Assembly: GCA_030562195.1 (NCBI GenBank)
Contig: CM060201.1
Coordinates: 31,974,067 to 32,038,066, forward strand
Origin: Nipponacmea schrenckii
Taxonomy: Eukaryota > Mollusca > Gastropoda > Lottiidae
Direction of reading: 5' to 3'
DNA length: 64,000 bases
Positions within the stretch are counted from its first letter, which is position 1. Every line of letters begins with the position of its first letter. Of the stretch, positions 44,019 to 56,770 are shown one piece after another. A model generated the notes under the pieces. It was not told where the DNA came from and made no database searches. It saw only the letters and a program-made list of their open reading frames with translations. A program made the translations under genes and the position numbers.

Positions 44019-46291
44019 GGGGAACCAAACTCGCGAGTTGTCTTTCCTTGATGTAGGGGGCGCGGCGACTATTGCGGTCCTAAAGCGTTGTGTGCAATCA
44101 TGGCCGACCATGTAAATAGTAAGCGTGATTTTGGTTTATGGGACCTATCTAAACTTTGAAAAGGAACTAAATCTAAAATAGGGCAGGTTTCTGGTAGAAA
44201 AAACATTAAACCAAAAGTTACAATCAGTTTTACCCGTCGGCTAAGCTTCGAACGAATACGTCCGCTGAAAGTTTGTGAGAATCGAAAGTAGACCTAGTCA
44301 AGTGACAGCCGGGGTTTGGACAAATTTCCTTCGCGACTGTCGTTTGTTGATTATTGGAGTCGAAAAATACTTAAAATCTTAATGATAATCTTAGATAATC
44401 ATTGTTTTATCCCAGACAAGACAAATGATTACTATGTATGATTGTAGGCATGATTCAATAGGCCTAGGCTAATACTATTAATACTAGGCCTACCGTATGC
44501 TAACTACGGTGGTCTTCTAGTTCTACTGACCGGTCTACTGCCCGGACTGATACAGTACAAGGCTAGTGCTTATTGAATTTTGAATTTTCCTCACGTCACA
44601 AGTAATCAAAATATAATTGTCAATTAATTTCCATTCTCAAAGAATGGCTTCTACTTTAGGTTCTATAGAAATATAAAGTTTTAAAATTTTCCCATGGCAT
44701 TGAACATATTACCCTACAAGTCATAGAAATTTTTAGAAAAAAATGAACCACATTTCAAAATATTTTTTTATTGTTGCCATTTTAAAAACCTTTTTAAGTC
44801 AATCTAAGGCTATCAGAATTATTTTTGTGGCCACACAGTAGGCTAGGCCTACATACATTAATATGGTAGGCCTAGTAGTTCTAATCTTATTTGTATCATT
44901 GAAATATTAACCTTAAAACAAGTTTAGATGTAGTCAAGGGTTTTTGAAAATCCCAACCATGGCCATTTAATTTATACTTAAAATTGGAAATATGATTTTA
45001 TAGAGGGGAATTTCAGACTGAAATTTGGATCCAACTCACAGTTTGTAGGCAAAGAGGGAAATGTGTTCTTTAAGGACCCAAAAATACATTCTGAGTATAT
45101 TTTTTAGGGCACAATGTAGTCAGTGAGGCTAGTTGAGTATTTTGGTTTGATTTATGGTAATACTAGCCCCAGATCTAATATTTTCCTTTGCGCTTCACTT
45201 AAAAGAAATTCAAAACTTAATCCTTCCAAAATTATGTTGAAAATTTCCTTGAACAAAAACCTTCAGTTCAAGTAGGATTTCAACCTATTAGTTCTGTGGT
45301 TGAATTGTTAAAAATTTAAAGATTTTCTTTTTTAGGGTTGTATTTATTGACAGAAATAAAAATCTTGAACATAGGTATTGGAAAAAAATATTTATTGGTT
45401 ACTCCAAATTATGACATTTACAAAGATATCAATCAATATCAAATTTACTCTACTGAAATAAGAAGCAACCCACTGCTGTCTTGAACAATTTGAAAAGAAA
45501 CTTGACAATGACTCACGAAAATCCTAAACGAATAGTTTTCTGAAGTATTTGAGGCTAACATCAACAGACTCTTTTTTTTTTAAAATCAGAATGCCGAGCA
45601 GAAATGAAAATAGTGATGGCAATCATAATGCGCCAACATTTATAATGGCAGTCGATTTGTCTGGGAGGTTGACAAGAGTTATCAATGAATGAAAGATTTT
45701 TCATGATATTAATCAAAGTTCATCCTTGGGTGATTAGGAACACTCCACCAAGTTTCATCTGTTGTTTCTTCAGACCACTGGAAAACTGATGGAACAGATA
45801 CAGGCTTTCCTGACATCTCAAAGGAATTGTTCCTGAAAAAAAAATATATAATCATAAGGTCATGATTTGTAGAAATAAAGTATAAACTTACATGCAGTTC
45901 CTTTCCAGCAGCAGTATTTTTCAATTCACAAAAACACACTAGCTAGTATTCACCAAGAAATAAAAAAACTGTTGTCTTGGAAGCAAATATGAGATTGGAT
46001 GCACTCAAAGACTTTCACAACAGCCTAATTGCTGTGGGTTTTTTTTCAGTTTAGCCTCTGGTAACAGTTAATGAGGTCAGTTGACCAAATGCCTATTTTG
46101 TAAAATTGAATGTTTAAAAAATGTGTAAAATACAAAAAACTTTTAACTCACCTAAATATGTTAACCTGTGTTTTTAACTATGGCCTTTGTCCACAAGACT
46201 GGCATGAGTTACCTGAAAAAAAGAAATGAAACAAGCAGAACAGAACAAAAATAATTTCAGGGAAAAAAATCAACATTAGGGCTTCATTATA
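44019..46291. other. Unassigned region left of the candidate TA element
   Basis: No long open frame. AGGCCTA words occur near 44460-44490 and 44840-44875. One candidate minus-strand 3' exon (45709-45832) is listed separately; an upstream exon-like stretch (46153-46212) with splice signals has stops in all frames and may be untranslated. Confidence 0.4.
45709..45832 (-). CDS. Candidate 3'-terminal exon, unknown product
   Basis: On the minus strand a TATTTTTTTTTCAG acceptor is followed by about 41 open codons, NNSFEMSGKPVSVPSVFQW, then SEETTDETWW and a stop at 45709-45711. Residue use (Ser, Pro, Trp, Glu) is protein-like. I do not recognise a family, and no partner exon is certain. Confidence 0.3.
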
Positions 46292-49123
46292 GGGTGTTCA
46301 GTGACGTCACGCAATCTTGTCTAAAATGGCGAAATCGTTACCTTCACGTCTTCAACAATTCCTCCCCAAATCCCACGATTTTACACCAAGACATATTATA
46401 TATCAGTAAATGTGAAATTGAATGAGCTTTTCAACAAGGTTTTTTAATAATTTTTATATCTACTCGTTTTCGAGAAATTTCAAGTTGAAGTCGATTTTTC
46501 GACCGTCGGCCATTTTGTCGCCAATGACTCCATTTTTTGCGAAAATGGAAGCTTTTTTTAAACGAATTTCCGGGAGAATTGACTTCATCGATTTTGACAA
46601 AAGTGGTACTGGTGATTAGAGAAATGGATGAATATTATAAATTCGAGTGAACAAAAAAAAAATTTGTAAAAACAGCGTCGAAAATACGTGAAAAGCTCAA
46701 ATTTTCGGACATTTCCAGGTACGATGAAAACTTTGTTCACTCGGATAATGTTTCTATGTCTATCGAGTGACATTCCTTTTTTGAGTTTTACTAATTCCGT
46801 TCAGCCAGTTCTCTCGGAAATTGATTTGAAAATAGGTAGGGTGGTACAGAATCAGATTTCTTTGAAGTTTGCCGACTCTGGTTGTGTGTTACGTGATACA
46901 CTTGCGCATCACGTGATACACCGAATAATGCTTGATCAATATGACGTAAATGACAGTGATGCAGTTAATGATAGTAGATGTCTGGACGACTTCGATTACA
47001 CATTTTGAACTTTCAACCCCAGTCATGGAAAATAACGGTAAATTTGAAGTTTTCTATCGTTTAAAACAGGATAAATAAAGAGTCTAAAATCATAGCGAAT
47101 GTTTCTAAAATTGGGTTTCTAGAAGTGAGAATAAATGGATTTCATCATTTGATGAAGGTTGCTTTCAAAAGTCCCGATTTTCGTTGTTCCTTCCCACAGC
47201 AAAATCGTTGAATGTTTACTTTTTTTGACTTCCAATTTCTCAAATGCTAAGCACAAAAGTAGATCTAATGAAAATCTTTTTTTTTTGTCAGCTTTGTAGA
47301 AATTTAGTTGAAGAAATCCATATGCCTAGCTTGATTTACTCTGATACTACCATTACCATTCAATAATCGGGGTCTATGATTAGGTGTAGGCCTAGTCTAT
47401 AAATTATGAGACCTAATAATTAATAGTATGGACATATTTATGATTTTTACCTTATTCATTACAGGTGATGGAAATCAACGGTTTTATGTAAAGTTATAAT
47501 TAAACATTAATTTTGTTGTTGTTAAAGTAAGTGAATATTTTAATAGACGAATCTGGAATATCATGAATGACAGTATATTATCTAGTTTAGTAGGTCTAAG
47601 CTTAGGCCTAGTTGGGCCTACCTAGTAATTTACAAGAAAACCCACATTCATGGAAAACATATTTTTTATTAGTAACGATTACATTTGTTCCACAAAGGTG
47701 TGTAATATTGCTAGATCTCAGTTAGACCCTAACTAAACTCTTTGTTTTCTTTAATTGTAGGTTGGAAAAGAAAAACAGTTACCGGTAGTGAAAATCAACC
47801 TAAATTAGGCAAATAATGTGAAACAGAACTTGTCAAGGGGTTGTGGAGGATAATTTGACAAGTTAAAAAAAAAATTTGTGAAGTTTTTAAAATTTTGATA
47901 TTTTCTTTAGTTGACTTCTAATCTGATTACAGCCTGTGGTCAAAGGGAGATAATTTGTTAACCCTAGCTTTGACATAGTTAGGGTTAGCACTTGACAAAA
48001 TTTTTATGACTTTTTTAATATTTTTTATATAATTTTTTTAGGAGTTTTATGTTTTAAACAACAGTGTGGCATGAGAATTTAATTCACCTTGTGATCATAT
48101 GGAACCAATTTCCTACTTAGTTAGACTGTGACCAAGGTAGAGTTATGGTCTATAATTTAAAAAAAAATTTTTTTTCAATTTTAAATATTTTTAAGAGAAT
48201 TACAAGAATATATTTTCCTTTTTTTTTAGTATTGGCATTCTTTTTAGGTTCAAATTTTGAACAACTCTGGGAAATGTGAGTTGAAATCAATATGTGGCCA
48301 AAGGGAGACAATTTGCTGTGACCAAGTTAGCTTTTAGGACTTACATTTATATTTTTTCAATTTTTTTTAAATTTATTTATTTATTGCTTTTTTTGTAAAT
48401 CTTACAGGGGTTATAGTATTTGACTGCTATGTTTTATGTGGTTAATTCTGGTATCATTAGAATCCTGTAAAAAAGAGCTTTAAAATGATATATGACAAGT
48501 TCATATTTAGTGAATGAAAATTTTTTTTCTTCATTTTTGGAAATATTTGCATCGTCGCGTACGAAGTGGCGGCCATCTTGAATAAAAATGGTTACCATGG
48601 TAACAAACTGTGTAAATTTTAATCTCAAAATGGTACTTCATCTAAATTGTAATGGAATGGAACTTTAAAACTAATTAATATAGTCAAATTATGGATTAAA
48701 GTGACATTAACTTTTGACGCTGGCAAAATTTATGTCTTTTGGAAACAAAATGGCCGACATAAATTGCGCGGAATTTTTTTTTTTACCTAGAATTTGTTGA
48801 AATTCGCCTTAAAATTTATGAAACCGAAAGAATTTTGTAAATATCTTTTAAAAATTTAAAAATTATATTTGTATTTTTATGGTTCTTTTTTCATTAAATT
48901 TCTCCTTTTTGGAGTCGTTAACCTTTGACCTTTTTGTTGAGCCAAAGAAGGAGCATTTTAGACAAAATCACCCCCGATTTCTCGACTTCAAACTGCCATA
49001 ACTTTTGTTCTAATTGAGATATTTTCATTCTGTAAACTGTATTTCCACCTTTGAAAAGAGCTGGTTAATTTGAGCCTATTTTCACTGTTCTAGCATCATA
49101 AACAAAAAATGACCTGAACACCC
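46292..49123. mobile_element. Possible TA-flanked element, 2.8 kb
   Basis: GGGTGTTCAG at 46292 has its complement CTGAACACCC ending at 49123, with TA on both sides (46290-46291 and 49124-49125). The termini are only 10 bases, with partial similarity (GTCA) beyond. The inside is AT-rich, with repeated AGGGAGA.AATTTG-type words near 47945 and 48303 and no transposase. A 106-codon open frame (46688-47008) has no known family. It could be non-autonomous or chance. Confidence 0.35.
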
Positions 49124-49719
49124 TAACCAAATTTTTTCATGTTCTTTTTAAAAATGTTTATCAGAATAGATTACATGTACAAGAAAGATAAGTATAATAT
49201 ATACCGATTTATAGGCATAATAATGGATTATTTTAAAAAATGAAACGTACTTTCATAATGTAAACTGATAATCTTAAAATGCATTTCAATCTTCAACACA
49301 TCTTAATTCTTAGTATGTCTATATATTATATTCATAGGATGAATGAATGAAAATTTCAAACACACTTCCTTAAAAGAAATGTCCAGTAAAAATAAACCCA
49401 CTTATTAGAATTAAAATTCTCAGTAATATCATAGGCCTCCTAAATTAATTTGTAGATCAAAGGCAAATTAGGCCATTATAAGACAACATGAAGAGGCTTA
49501 GTCAGTAAAACATTGCTGTCAGTGATCAGACAGTTGCCACAAAACACTACTCATTTCATCCATGGTTTTCAAAGAATATGGACATACTAATACAATGACA
49601 ACTATTTCAAAATTACAAAAGGAAACTTATCTAATAAAGCAAACACTTGCCGGAGGACGTAAATTCCACTCCTTTCCATTCCTTGCAGTCGACACTGGAC
49701 GAAGTGGGCCACAGTGTAT
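49124..49719. other. Unassigned flank of the assembly gap
   Basis: AT-rich DNA with no supported gene. Open frames reported across the N run are artefacts of the gap. Confidence 0.5.
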
Positions 49720-50219
49720 NNNNNNNNNNNNNNNNNNNNNNNNNNNNNNNNNNNNNNNNNNNNNNNNNNNNNNNNNNNNNNNNNNNNNNNNNNNNNNNNN
49801 NNNNNNNNNNNNNNNNNNNNNNNNNNNNNNNNNNNNNNNNNNNNNNNNNNNNNNNNNNNNNNNNNNNNNNNNNNNNNNNNNNNNNNNNNNNNNNNNNNNN
49901 NNNNNNNNNNNNNNNNNNNNNNNNNNNNNNNNNNNNNNNNNNNNNNNNNNNNNNNNNNNNNNNNNNNNNNNNNNNNNNNNNNNNNNNNNNNNNNNNNNNN
50001 NNNNNNNNNNNNNNNNNNNNNNNNNNNNNNNNNNNNNNNNNNNNNNNNNNNNNNNNNNNNNNNNNNNNNNNNNNNNNNNNNNNNNNNNNNNNNNNNNNNN
50101 NNNNNNNNNNNNNNNNNNNNNNNNNNNNNNNNNNNNNNNNNNNNNNNNNNNNNNNNNNNNNNNNNNNNNNNNNNNNNNNNNNNNNNNNNNNNNNNNNNNN
50201 NNNNNNNNNNNNNNNNNNN
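49720..50219. other. Assembly gap, 500 N
   Basis: Exactly 500 N. The round number suggests a scaffold gap of arbitrary size, so true distance and even contig orientation across it are uncertain. Confidence 0.99.
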
Positions 50220-50507
50220 TAAAAAAGTCAGCGACAAAGTTGGGAAATGTATAATTCTTAAATTGCTATCTTGTCAACAAAGATTGAATGTAATAAACAA
50301 AGAAAACCCGATCAACTTTGATTGAAAACTAGCGTCGCAAATGAGAAAAAACCTAAACTTAGTCATAACGTCGTACGTCATTTCCGGTTGGACAAAATGG
50401 CGTGAAAACACATTCACCTGATTTAGTCTCGCGGCATTTACAGGAGAAATGTTAACAGTTTGTATGTGGCACTTGTAGTTTGGGCTGAGGACTCTGACCA
50501 GAATTCG

Positions 50508-50550
<43 letters not shown>
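50508..50550 (+). repeat. Poly-A run of 43
   Basis: Uninterrupted A run 289 bases right of the gap. It could be a retroposon tail or a slippage tract; homopolymer length in assemblies is unreliable. Confidence 0.9.
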
Positions 50551-50551
<1 letters not shown>

Positions 50552-50565
50552 ATTTCGAAAACAAA

Positions 50566-50591
50566 GCAGTGCGTTCGATAGAACGCACTGC
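50566..50591. other. Perfect hairpin, 11-bp arms, GATA loop
   Basis: GCAGTGCGTTC, GATA, GAACGCACTGC. It lies between the poly-A run and the 52-bp duplication. Confidence 0.9.
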
Positions 50592-50695
50592 AATAAAATA
50601 ATCCGAACGATTACAATACGTTTTCGCCAAAGTCGAAATACGTAATAAAATAATCCGAACGATTACAATACGTTTTCGCCAAAGTCGAAATACGT
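50592..50695. repeat. 52-bp direct duplication
   Basis: Two exact copies (50592-50643 and 50644-50695) of a unit starting AATAAAATAATCCGAACGAT. The second runs into the LINE (TAA)n tail. Confidence 0.9.
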
Positions 50696-51480
50696 AATAA
50701 TAATAATAATCACTTTATTCGGGTAAGAAATTAGGCCGGGGAGCCTCTCTTGCATTTCGCCCAACATATATACATACAAACAAAATCAATCAACAACAAA
50801 TATACAGGCAATATAAAATTGATAATAAAAGAAACATGTTGTAACTGTTAATAGTAGATGTATGTACAAATATAATCAAAATTTCTTAATATTTGATTTG
50901 GAAATGTAAGCTGATATATTTTTGTAAAACAATTTGGGATTGTTGTTTAAAATTTTGAGATTGGCAGGAAGACTATTCCACAGGCTTGATCCCTTAAAAC
51001 TTAAGCTACATTTGGTAAGGGAAAGTCGTGGCTTTGGAAGTTTTAGTCTTTTATTGATATTAGTGTAAGGAGTAGTATGGAATTGAAATATTTTGGACAG
51101 ATATGTGGGGCACTGATTATTCAATATTTTATAGATATATTTTAAGGAATTTAGTTTATGTCTCGAGAAGATATCTACTATATTGAGTTTAGACAATGTT
51201 TTTAAGACGACACTTTTATTAGTGCAGATTCCTACAATTAATTTAGATGCAATTTTAAATAGTTTGTTGATAATATTAGCTGATTTAGAATCGAATTTAT
51301 CCCAGATTGGACTACAATAATCAAATATAGGTTGAATATAGACTTTATAAAATACAGAACGATGAGATTGAGATAGGAAGCCTTGAATTTTTCCTCAATT
51401 GGTAAAGTTTAGTGCTTATAACTTTTTTAATATGTTGTATGTGATCTTTCCAGTCCATATTATTGTTAAATACAATAAGT
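50696..51480 (-). mobile_element. LINE 3' end, 5'-truncated (copy 1)
   Basis: On the minus strand the element ends in a (ATT)n tail (50696-50712) after GAATAAAGTG. Upstream is the end of a reverse transcriptase protein: the frame 50876-51196 contains KYIYKILNNQCPTYLSK and SSLWNSLPANLK. The 5' part (51200-51480) has WKDHIQHIKK and FDYCSPIWDKFDSKSANII, separated by a frame break. Such C-terminal sequences and microsatellite tails fit CR1/L2/Jockey-type non-LTR elements. Catalytic parts are absent. Confidence 0.8.
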
Positions 51481-51560
51481 ATATTTTAAAAGGATAACAA
51501 TTTGTTTGAATAAGTCTGCCTTGATAGGGATCCTTTCTACCAGCTGGTCCTTGGAAAAAC

Positions 51561-51895
51561 CTCTTGGCATTGATCTTTCCCAAATTATCCGTTCACATTT
51601 ACAGCTGATAATGGGAGTTTATGCTTATGTCAACTCTACCAATCTCTTGGCATTGATCTTTCCCGGATTATCCGGTCACATTTGTAGCTGATAATGGGAG
51701 TTTATGCTTATGTCAACTCTACCAATCTCTTGGCATTGATCTTTCCCGGATTATCCGGTCACATTTACAGCTGATAATGGGAGTTTATGCTTATGTCAAC
51801 TCTACCAATCTCTTGGCATTGATCTTTCCCGGATTATCCGTTCACATTTGTAGCTGATAATGAGAGTTTATGCTTATGTCAAGTCTACCAATCTT
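51561..51895. repeat. 83-bp tandem repeat, four units (3' of HSP70 A)
   Basis: Units start with CTCTTGGCATTGATCTTTCC at about 51561, 51644, 51727 and 51810. The same repeat is found 3' of HSP70 gene B (57395-57560), with two units and remnants. Confidence 0.88.
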
Positions 51896-51899
51896 TGTA

Positions 51900-52301
51900 G
51901 AAAGTTATCAAATATAAGACGCAATTGAATTCACGATATGTAAATTTTCATAGAAATGTCGTTGGTAAGCCTCTTGCAAAGACAAATGATTCATCTGAAG
52001 CCAATAGAATATAACTCATTCTCTACCTTACTCAAAAGAAGAGTAGTCAATTCAAAACAAATTATTATATTTCATAAATTTTATTTATGAATAACAAGAA
52101 AGAACATGGTAACAAAAATAATAAATTTCCTGAGTAACATATATACAAAAATACAATTTCACTTCGGATTTCTTTTGACTCAAGTCTTTAAATCACACCG
52201 TTTAATGTTCAATATCTTATGTTTGCATTAAATCACACAATTTCGCATAAAGTCACTCACAGATTTCCATTTGCCCAAATCATTCTCACAATTGTCAGAT
52301 T
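51900..52301 (-). other. HSP70 A 3' region with poly-A signal
   Basis: The complement of 52080-52085 is AATAAA, about 220 bases after the HSP70 A stop, a plausible poly-A signal. The same region (57590-57980) follows gene B with nearly identical sequence. Confidence 0.6.
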
Positions 52302-54215
52302 TTAATCAACTTCTTCCACGGTCGGTCCAGATCCACCACTTCCGGCTGAATGTTGTCCGCCAGCTTGCTGTTGTCCACCACCAGCCTGGTGCATCTTGGT
52401 CATAATAGGAGAACAGACTTTCTGGATTTCTTGCATCTTGTACTCGTATTCATCCTTGTCAGCCAACGCATTTCCTTCTAACCAATTGAGCGCTTCGTCA
52501 CATGTTTTCTTTGCTGTTTCTTTGTCTTCAGAAGCCAACTTTTCACCTGCCCCATCGATAGTTTGCTTAACACTGTAAATGTACGATTCCAGTTGGTTTC
52601 TAGCCGACATTTTCTCTCTCTGTTTGTTGTCCTCATCTTTGAATTTCTCTGCTTCTTGAACCAGACGATCAATTTCAGCCTGACTCAGACGGCCTCTATG
52701 ATTGGTAATGGTGATTTGATTGGATTTACCGGTGCTCTTGTCTTCAGCAGATACATTCAATATACCATTAGCATCAATATTGAAGGTGACCTCAATCTGA
52801 GGAACTCCTCTTGGTGCAGGAGGAATACCCGTCAGTTCAAATCGTCCCATAAGATTGTTGTCCTTTGTCATGGCACGTTCACCTTCATATACCTGAATAC
52901 TGACGCCTGGCTGATTGTCGGAATACGTTGTAAATGTGTTGGACGCTTTGGCAGGGATTCTGCTGTTACGTTCAATCAATTTGGTCATTACTCCACCGGC
53001 TGTTTCTATACCAAGAGATAGTGGTGCTACATCTACCAATAGTACATCTTTGATGGTTTCACTCTTGTCACCACTCAAGATGGCGGCTTGGACAGCTGCT
53101 CCATAAGCAACAGCTTCATCTGGGTTAATAGATTTATTGAGCTCTCTACCATTCATGAACTCCTGAAGCAGTTTCTGGATCTTAGGAATTCTTGTTGATC
53201 CTCCGACCAAAACGATGTCATTGATCTCTTTCTTGTCCATCTTGGCATCTTTCAGAGCTTTTTCTACGGGATCCATAGTACTCCTGAACAAATCCGAACA
53301 CAAATCTTCGAATCTGGCTCTGGATATTTTGGTGTAGAAGTCAGTTCCTTCAAACAAAGAGTCGATCTCAATACTTGCTTCGGCACTGCTGGATAGAGTT
53401 CTCTTCGCTCGTTCACAGCTACTTCTTAATCTTCTAATAGCTCTGGCATTTTTGGACATGTCTTTCTTATACTTTCTTTTGAACTCTTGGATAAAATGTT
53501 CCACCATTCTCTGATCGAAATCTTCTCCTCCGAGATGGGTGTCTCCAGCAGTAGATTTCACCTCAAACAAGGAACCTTCGTCAATCGTCAGGATGGAAAC
53601 ATCGAAGGTTCCTCCTCCCAAATCGAAAATCAAAACATTTTTCTCACCAGAAAGATTTTTGTCCAATCCATAAGCCAGGGCAGCGGCTGTTGGTTCATTG
53701 ATGATTCTCAGAACGTTTAATCCAGCAATAGTTCCAGCGTCTTTGGTGGCTAATCGTTGTGAATCGTTGAAATAAGCTGGAACTGTGATGACTGCGTCTT
53801 TCACTTTTTGTCCTAAATACGCTTCAGCTGTCTCCTTCATCTTCGTTAAAACCATGGAGCTAATTTCCTCCGGTGGAAAAACTTTCTTTTCATTTTTATA
53901 ATCAACCTGGAATTTTGGTTTACCGCCATCGTTGATCACCGTAAATGGCCAGTGTTTCATGTCTCTCTGGACCGTATCATCGGTGAATTTTCTTCCGATC
54001 AGACGTTTAGCATCGAATATAGTGTTTTCTGGATTCAATGCTACTTGGTTCTTTGCTGCGTCTCCGATCAATCGCTCGGAATCTGTAAACGCCACATAAC
54101 TTGGTGTCGTTCTGTTCCCTTGGTCGTTGGCGATGATCTCCACTTTTCCATGTTGGAAAACTCCGACACAGGAATAAGTTGTTCCCAAATCAATACCAAT
54201 AGCTTTCGATGTCAT
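52302..54215 (-). CDS. hsp70: Heat-shock protein 70, cytosolic (gene A)
   Basis: 637 codons without introns, as is usual for inducible HSP70. The ATP-binding domain (about 1-383) has the three family signatures IDLGTTYS (8-15), [10 protein letters not shown] (about 198) and [14 protein letters not shown] (about 335). The substrate-binding domain and helical lid follow, then a Gly/Gln/Ser-rich tail and the EEVD end that binds TPR co-chaperones, which marks the cytosolic/nuclear type. It refolds damaged proteins using ATP. There is no signal peptide. The start MTSKAIG is the only fitting ATG. The promoter lies at 54403-54565. It differs from gene B at only six residues by my count. Confidence 0.97.
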   Translation of the reverse strand: MTSKAIGIDLGTTYSCVGVFQHGKVEIIANDQGNRTTPSYVAFTDSERLIGDAAKNQVALNPENTIFDAKRLIGRKFTDDTVQRDMKHWPFTVINDGGKPKFQVDYKNEKKVFPPEEISSMVLTKMKETAEAYLGQKVKDAVITVPAYFNDSQRLATKDAGTIAGLNVLRIINEPTAAALAYGLDKNLSGEKNVLIFDLGGGTFDVSILTIDEGSLFEVKSTAGDTHLGGEDFDQRMVEHFIQEFKRKYKKDMSKNARAIRRLRSSCERAKRTLSSSAEASIEIDSLFEGTDFYTKISRARFEDLCSDLFRSTMDPVEKALKDAKMDKKEINDIVLVGGSTRIPKIQKLLQEFMNGRELNKSINPDEAVAYGAAVQAAILSGDKSETIKDVLLVDVAPLSLGIETAGGVMTKLIERNSRIPAKASNTFTTYSDNQPGVSIQVYEGERAMTKDNNLMGRFELTGIPPAPRGVPQIEVTFNIDANGILNVSAEDKSTGKSNQITITNHRGRLSQAEIDRLVQEAEKFKDEDNKQREKMSARNQLESYIYSVKQTIDGAGEKLASEDKETAKKTCDEALNWLEGNALADKDEYEYKMQEIQKVCSPIMTKMHQAGGGQQQAGGQHSAGSGGSGPTVEEVD

Positions 54216-54404
54216 AATTCTTCTTTTCTTCTTTTAGACCGTAATCTATAAAATGTAATTTGTCCTCTTAACGTTTCTTCGTACAATTGTAGTGAAGTAA
54301 ATCGTCTGCTAAATATTGGCGTTTAGCCTTCTTTGTTTCTTCTTTTTTATCTCGTACTCTATGCGTTTGTAATGTATTCTGACTAGCAGACGACATTCAG
54401 CCAG

Positions 54405-54412
54405 TATTTATA
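54405..54412 (-). promoter_or_regulatory. TATA box of HSP70 A
   Basis: TATAAATA on the minus strand, about 190 bases before the ATG. The same box at the same distance precedes gene B. The 5' leader between is A-rich on the coding strand, as common for HSP70 mRNAs translated during stress. Confidence 0.75.
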
Positions 54413-54421
54413 TTTAAAATC

Positions 54422-54565
54422 GAAGTTCATGAATGGAGTAGAATGTTTGAGAATGCGGAAGTAGATTCCATGCAATTTGATTGGTTAAAGATTGGTTACC
54501 CTTAACGTCACATGGAGTTTCCCCAGCCAAGGGACTGAACTCGTACATTCTCGAATGTTCGCGAA
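54422..54565 (-). promoter_or_regulatory. Heat-shock elements and CCAAT boxes of HSP70 A
   Basis: A perfect four-block heat-shock element TTCnnGAAnnTTCnnGAA lies at 54548-54565. A shorter one (TTCATGAA, 54426-54433) and a weaker GAAnnTTTnnGAA (54441-54453) lie near the TATA box. Two CCAAT boxes (ATTGG on the + strand) are at 54480 and 54491. The trimeric heat-shock factor binds such arrays. Confidence 0.85.
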
Positions 54566-56280
54566 AGATTGAGTAAATCGACTTTTCTTCACTTGTTTGA
54601 AAACATTGGATTTACTGTATTGATTAGTATTTAGTGAGAACATCGTGGCCCAATATATTTTATCCGTCAATAGTTGATGGCATTGAAAATAACAAGGGTT
54701 ATTGTTATTTTCTCTACCAAAAGATGCCAGAATGTTGAAGAAATCAGTCCACAAGTAAATATGACACTGAGTGAGATTCAGTTTAATCCAGTTTCATATG
54801 TCTTAATATATAAAGGAGGAGGGGGGGGGTGTTGGGTCTTAGGTTTATATAGAATTATAAATGCTAAAATTTAAACCCAAGCCGTCTATGAACTGGACAT
54901 TTCAAAGCTGAATTCCACGAGGTTCATAGGGCCTACTTTTTCAACTCACTACTGAAGTTTCCCTTAAGCTATAGTTCTACCCCATTCTAGCCAAGGCCTA
55001 AATTTCAAATCCCAACAGATGATGTTATAATTTGTTTGCCCTTGGACTTTGTCTATAATATAGTAATAGTTGAATTCTTAGTCATTAGTCATTATCTACC
55101 AATAACATGCCTTATATAGTTTACTTTTATAACTGTTCAAGATTAGAGTTTGACAAATTAAATTTAAGCAAGAACGGATTTACAACAAGTACGGTATCAC
55201 AAATTTTCTACATCTAGTCTGTATTTTTAGACGAAATATTTGTGACTACATGTATATTTTTGCTTATTCTCGGGTCGGAATTAATCAGGAAGTGTGGGAA
55301 TATCTTACATCACATAGGCCTACATTTACACCAACAACAACAAAGGCATGCGTTTTATATTGTCCAGGCAATTTGTAAAACCACCAATTCATCTATAAGA
55401 ATCACAATGGTAAAGAAATATATAATTTACATATTTATGTATATAACACTTTGTGTACAAAAATACCGACTGTACAATAATTAAACACTAATTAAACAAT
55501 TGTCGCTTCGACTAGTTTTAAATTTCCGTTTACAGTACTGGAACATTTCAGAGATTGCATATGTGTAGGTTTAGACCTGATCTTATACGATTCTTCAGAG
55601 AAAGAAAGAAAAAAACTAACTAGAACTAAGACTGGGTTATATATGGACGTACGGAATGTATAGTAAGATATAACACAGACACGTTCCTACAACTGAAATA
55701 TATTTACCTACTATCACTTTAGATGTATATAGATGATAAGTCAAGTGATTAAATCATAATTTCTTGTTATTGCGAAACTATTTGTCTACATTACCTCCTT
55801 TTTTGATGAACTAGTCGTTAAATGGTTGGAGCCGATCAAACCAATACGTTGACCGGAAATAGTGAAAACCTAGTGTCTGTTCTGATGTTATTGATCGGTA
55901 AAATGCGGAAGTGATCGGTAAAAGAGGTAATGACCGAGCTTAGATAGGACAGTTTGTAAACTCTACGGGAAAAACTCTATTATTATTGTTTTGGCAGTCC
56001 ACATGATACTACCCACTTTGAGAGATCCACTATTATTCATTTCATTTTACATACTTACAATTTCACACAATATAGTTTGGTGATCAGAACTATGGGAATT
56101 TGACAGAATGGTTCATTTTAAAACAAAGGAAATCCAATTTTGTATGGGTGTCACATGCCTTATTTCAAATTTGTACGATGGATTTCTTATATGAGTACTA
56201 GTACTATCGGTCCCCTTTACAATTATTGGGTCTGTGCTTTATAGAATTATCAGGTAATAGTTGACAAGAAAGAAAAAAGA
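54566..56280. other. Intergenic, HSP70 A to LINE copy 2
   Basis: No supported gene. A stretch near 56000 (ACATGATACTACCC and AGATCCA words) resembles 14187-14210 inside the hAT element, hinting at a decayed related fragment. Confidence 0.4.
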
Positions 56281-56770
56281 AACAAATAATAATAATAACA
56301 ATAATAATAATAATAATGATAATAATAATAATCACTTTATTCGGGTAAGAAATTAGGCCGGGGAGCCTCTCTTGCATTTCGCCCAACATATATACATACA
56401 AATAAAATCAATCAACAACAAATATACAGGCAATATAAAATTGATAATAAAAGAAACATGTTGTAACTGTTAATAGTAGATGTATGTACAAATATAATCA
56501 AAATTTCTTAATATTTGATTTGGAAATGTAAGCTGATATATTTTTGTAAACAATTTGGGATTTTGTTTAAATTTTAGATTGCAGAAGACTATTCAAGGTT
56601 GACCCTTAAAACTTAAGCTACTTTGTAAGGGAAAGTCTGTTTGATTTTAGTCTTATTGATAAGTGTAAATAGTATGGAATTGTAATAGTTTTAAAGATAT
56701 TGGCACGATTACATATTGTAAGATATATTTTAAGGAATTTAGTTTATGCCTCAGGTATTATTATTGATTT
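56281..56770 (-). mobile_element. LINE 3' end, 5'-truncated (copy 2)
   Basis: Same LINE as 50696-51480: an ATT-rich tail (56285-56332), then GAATAAAGTG and the same 3' region. It is identical or nearly so up to about 56545. After that many single and double bases are missing compared with copy 1, and similarity fades by about 56770. Confidence 0.75.

Noticed and set aside
44101..44160. Short ATG frame starting MADHVNSKRDF after a GC-rich stretch
   Set aside because: Only about 20 codons, no donor site or partner exon that I could support.
46688..47008. 106-codon + strand frame inside the possible TA element
   Set aside because: No recognisable family and mixed composition; not enough to call a gene.
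49562..50325. Long open frames across the N run
   Set aside because: They are made of N and have no sequence evidence.
52396..54251. Open frames on the + strand opposite HSP70 A (and the equivalents opposite B and C)
   Set aside because: They are shadows of a strongly conserved coding sequence; the HSP70 strand explains their length.
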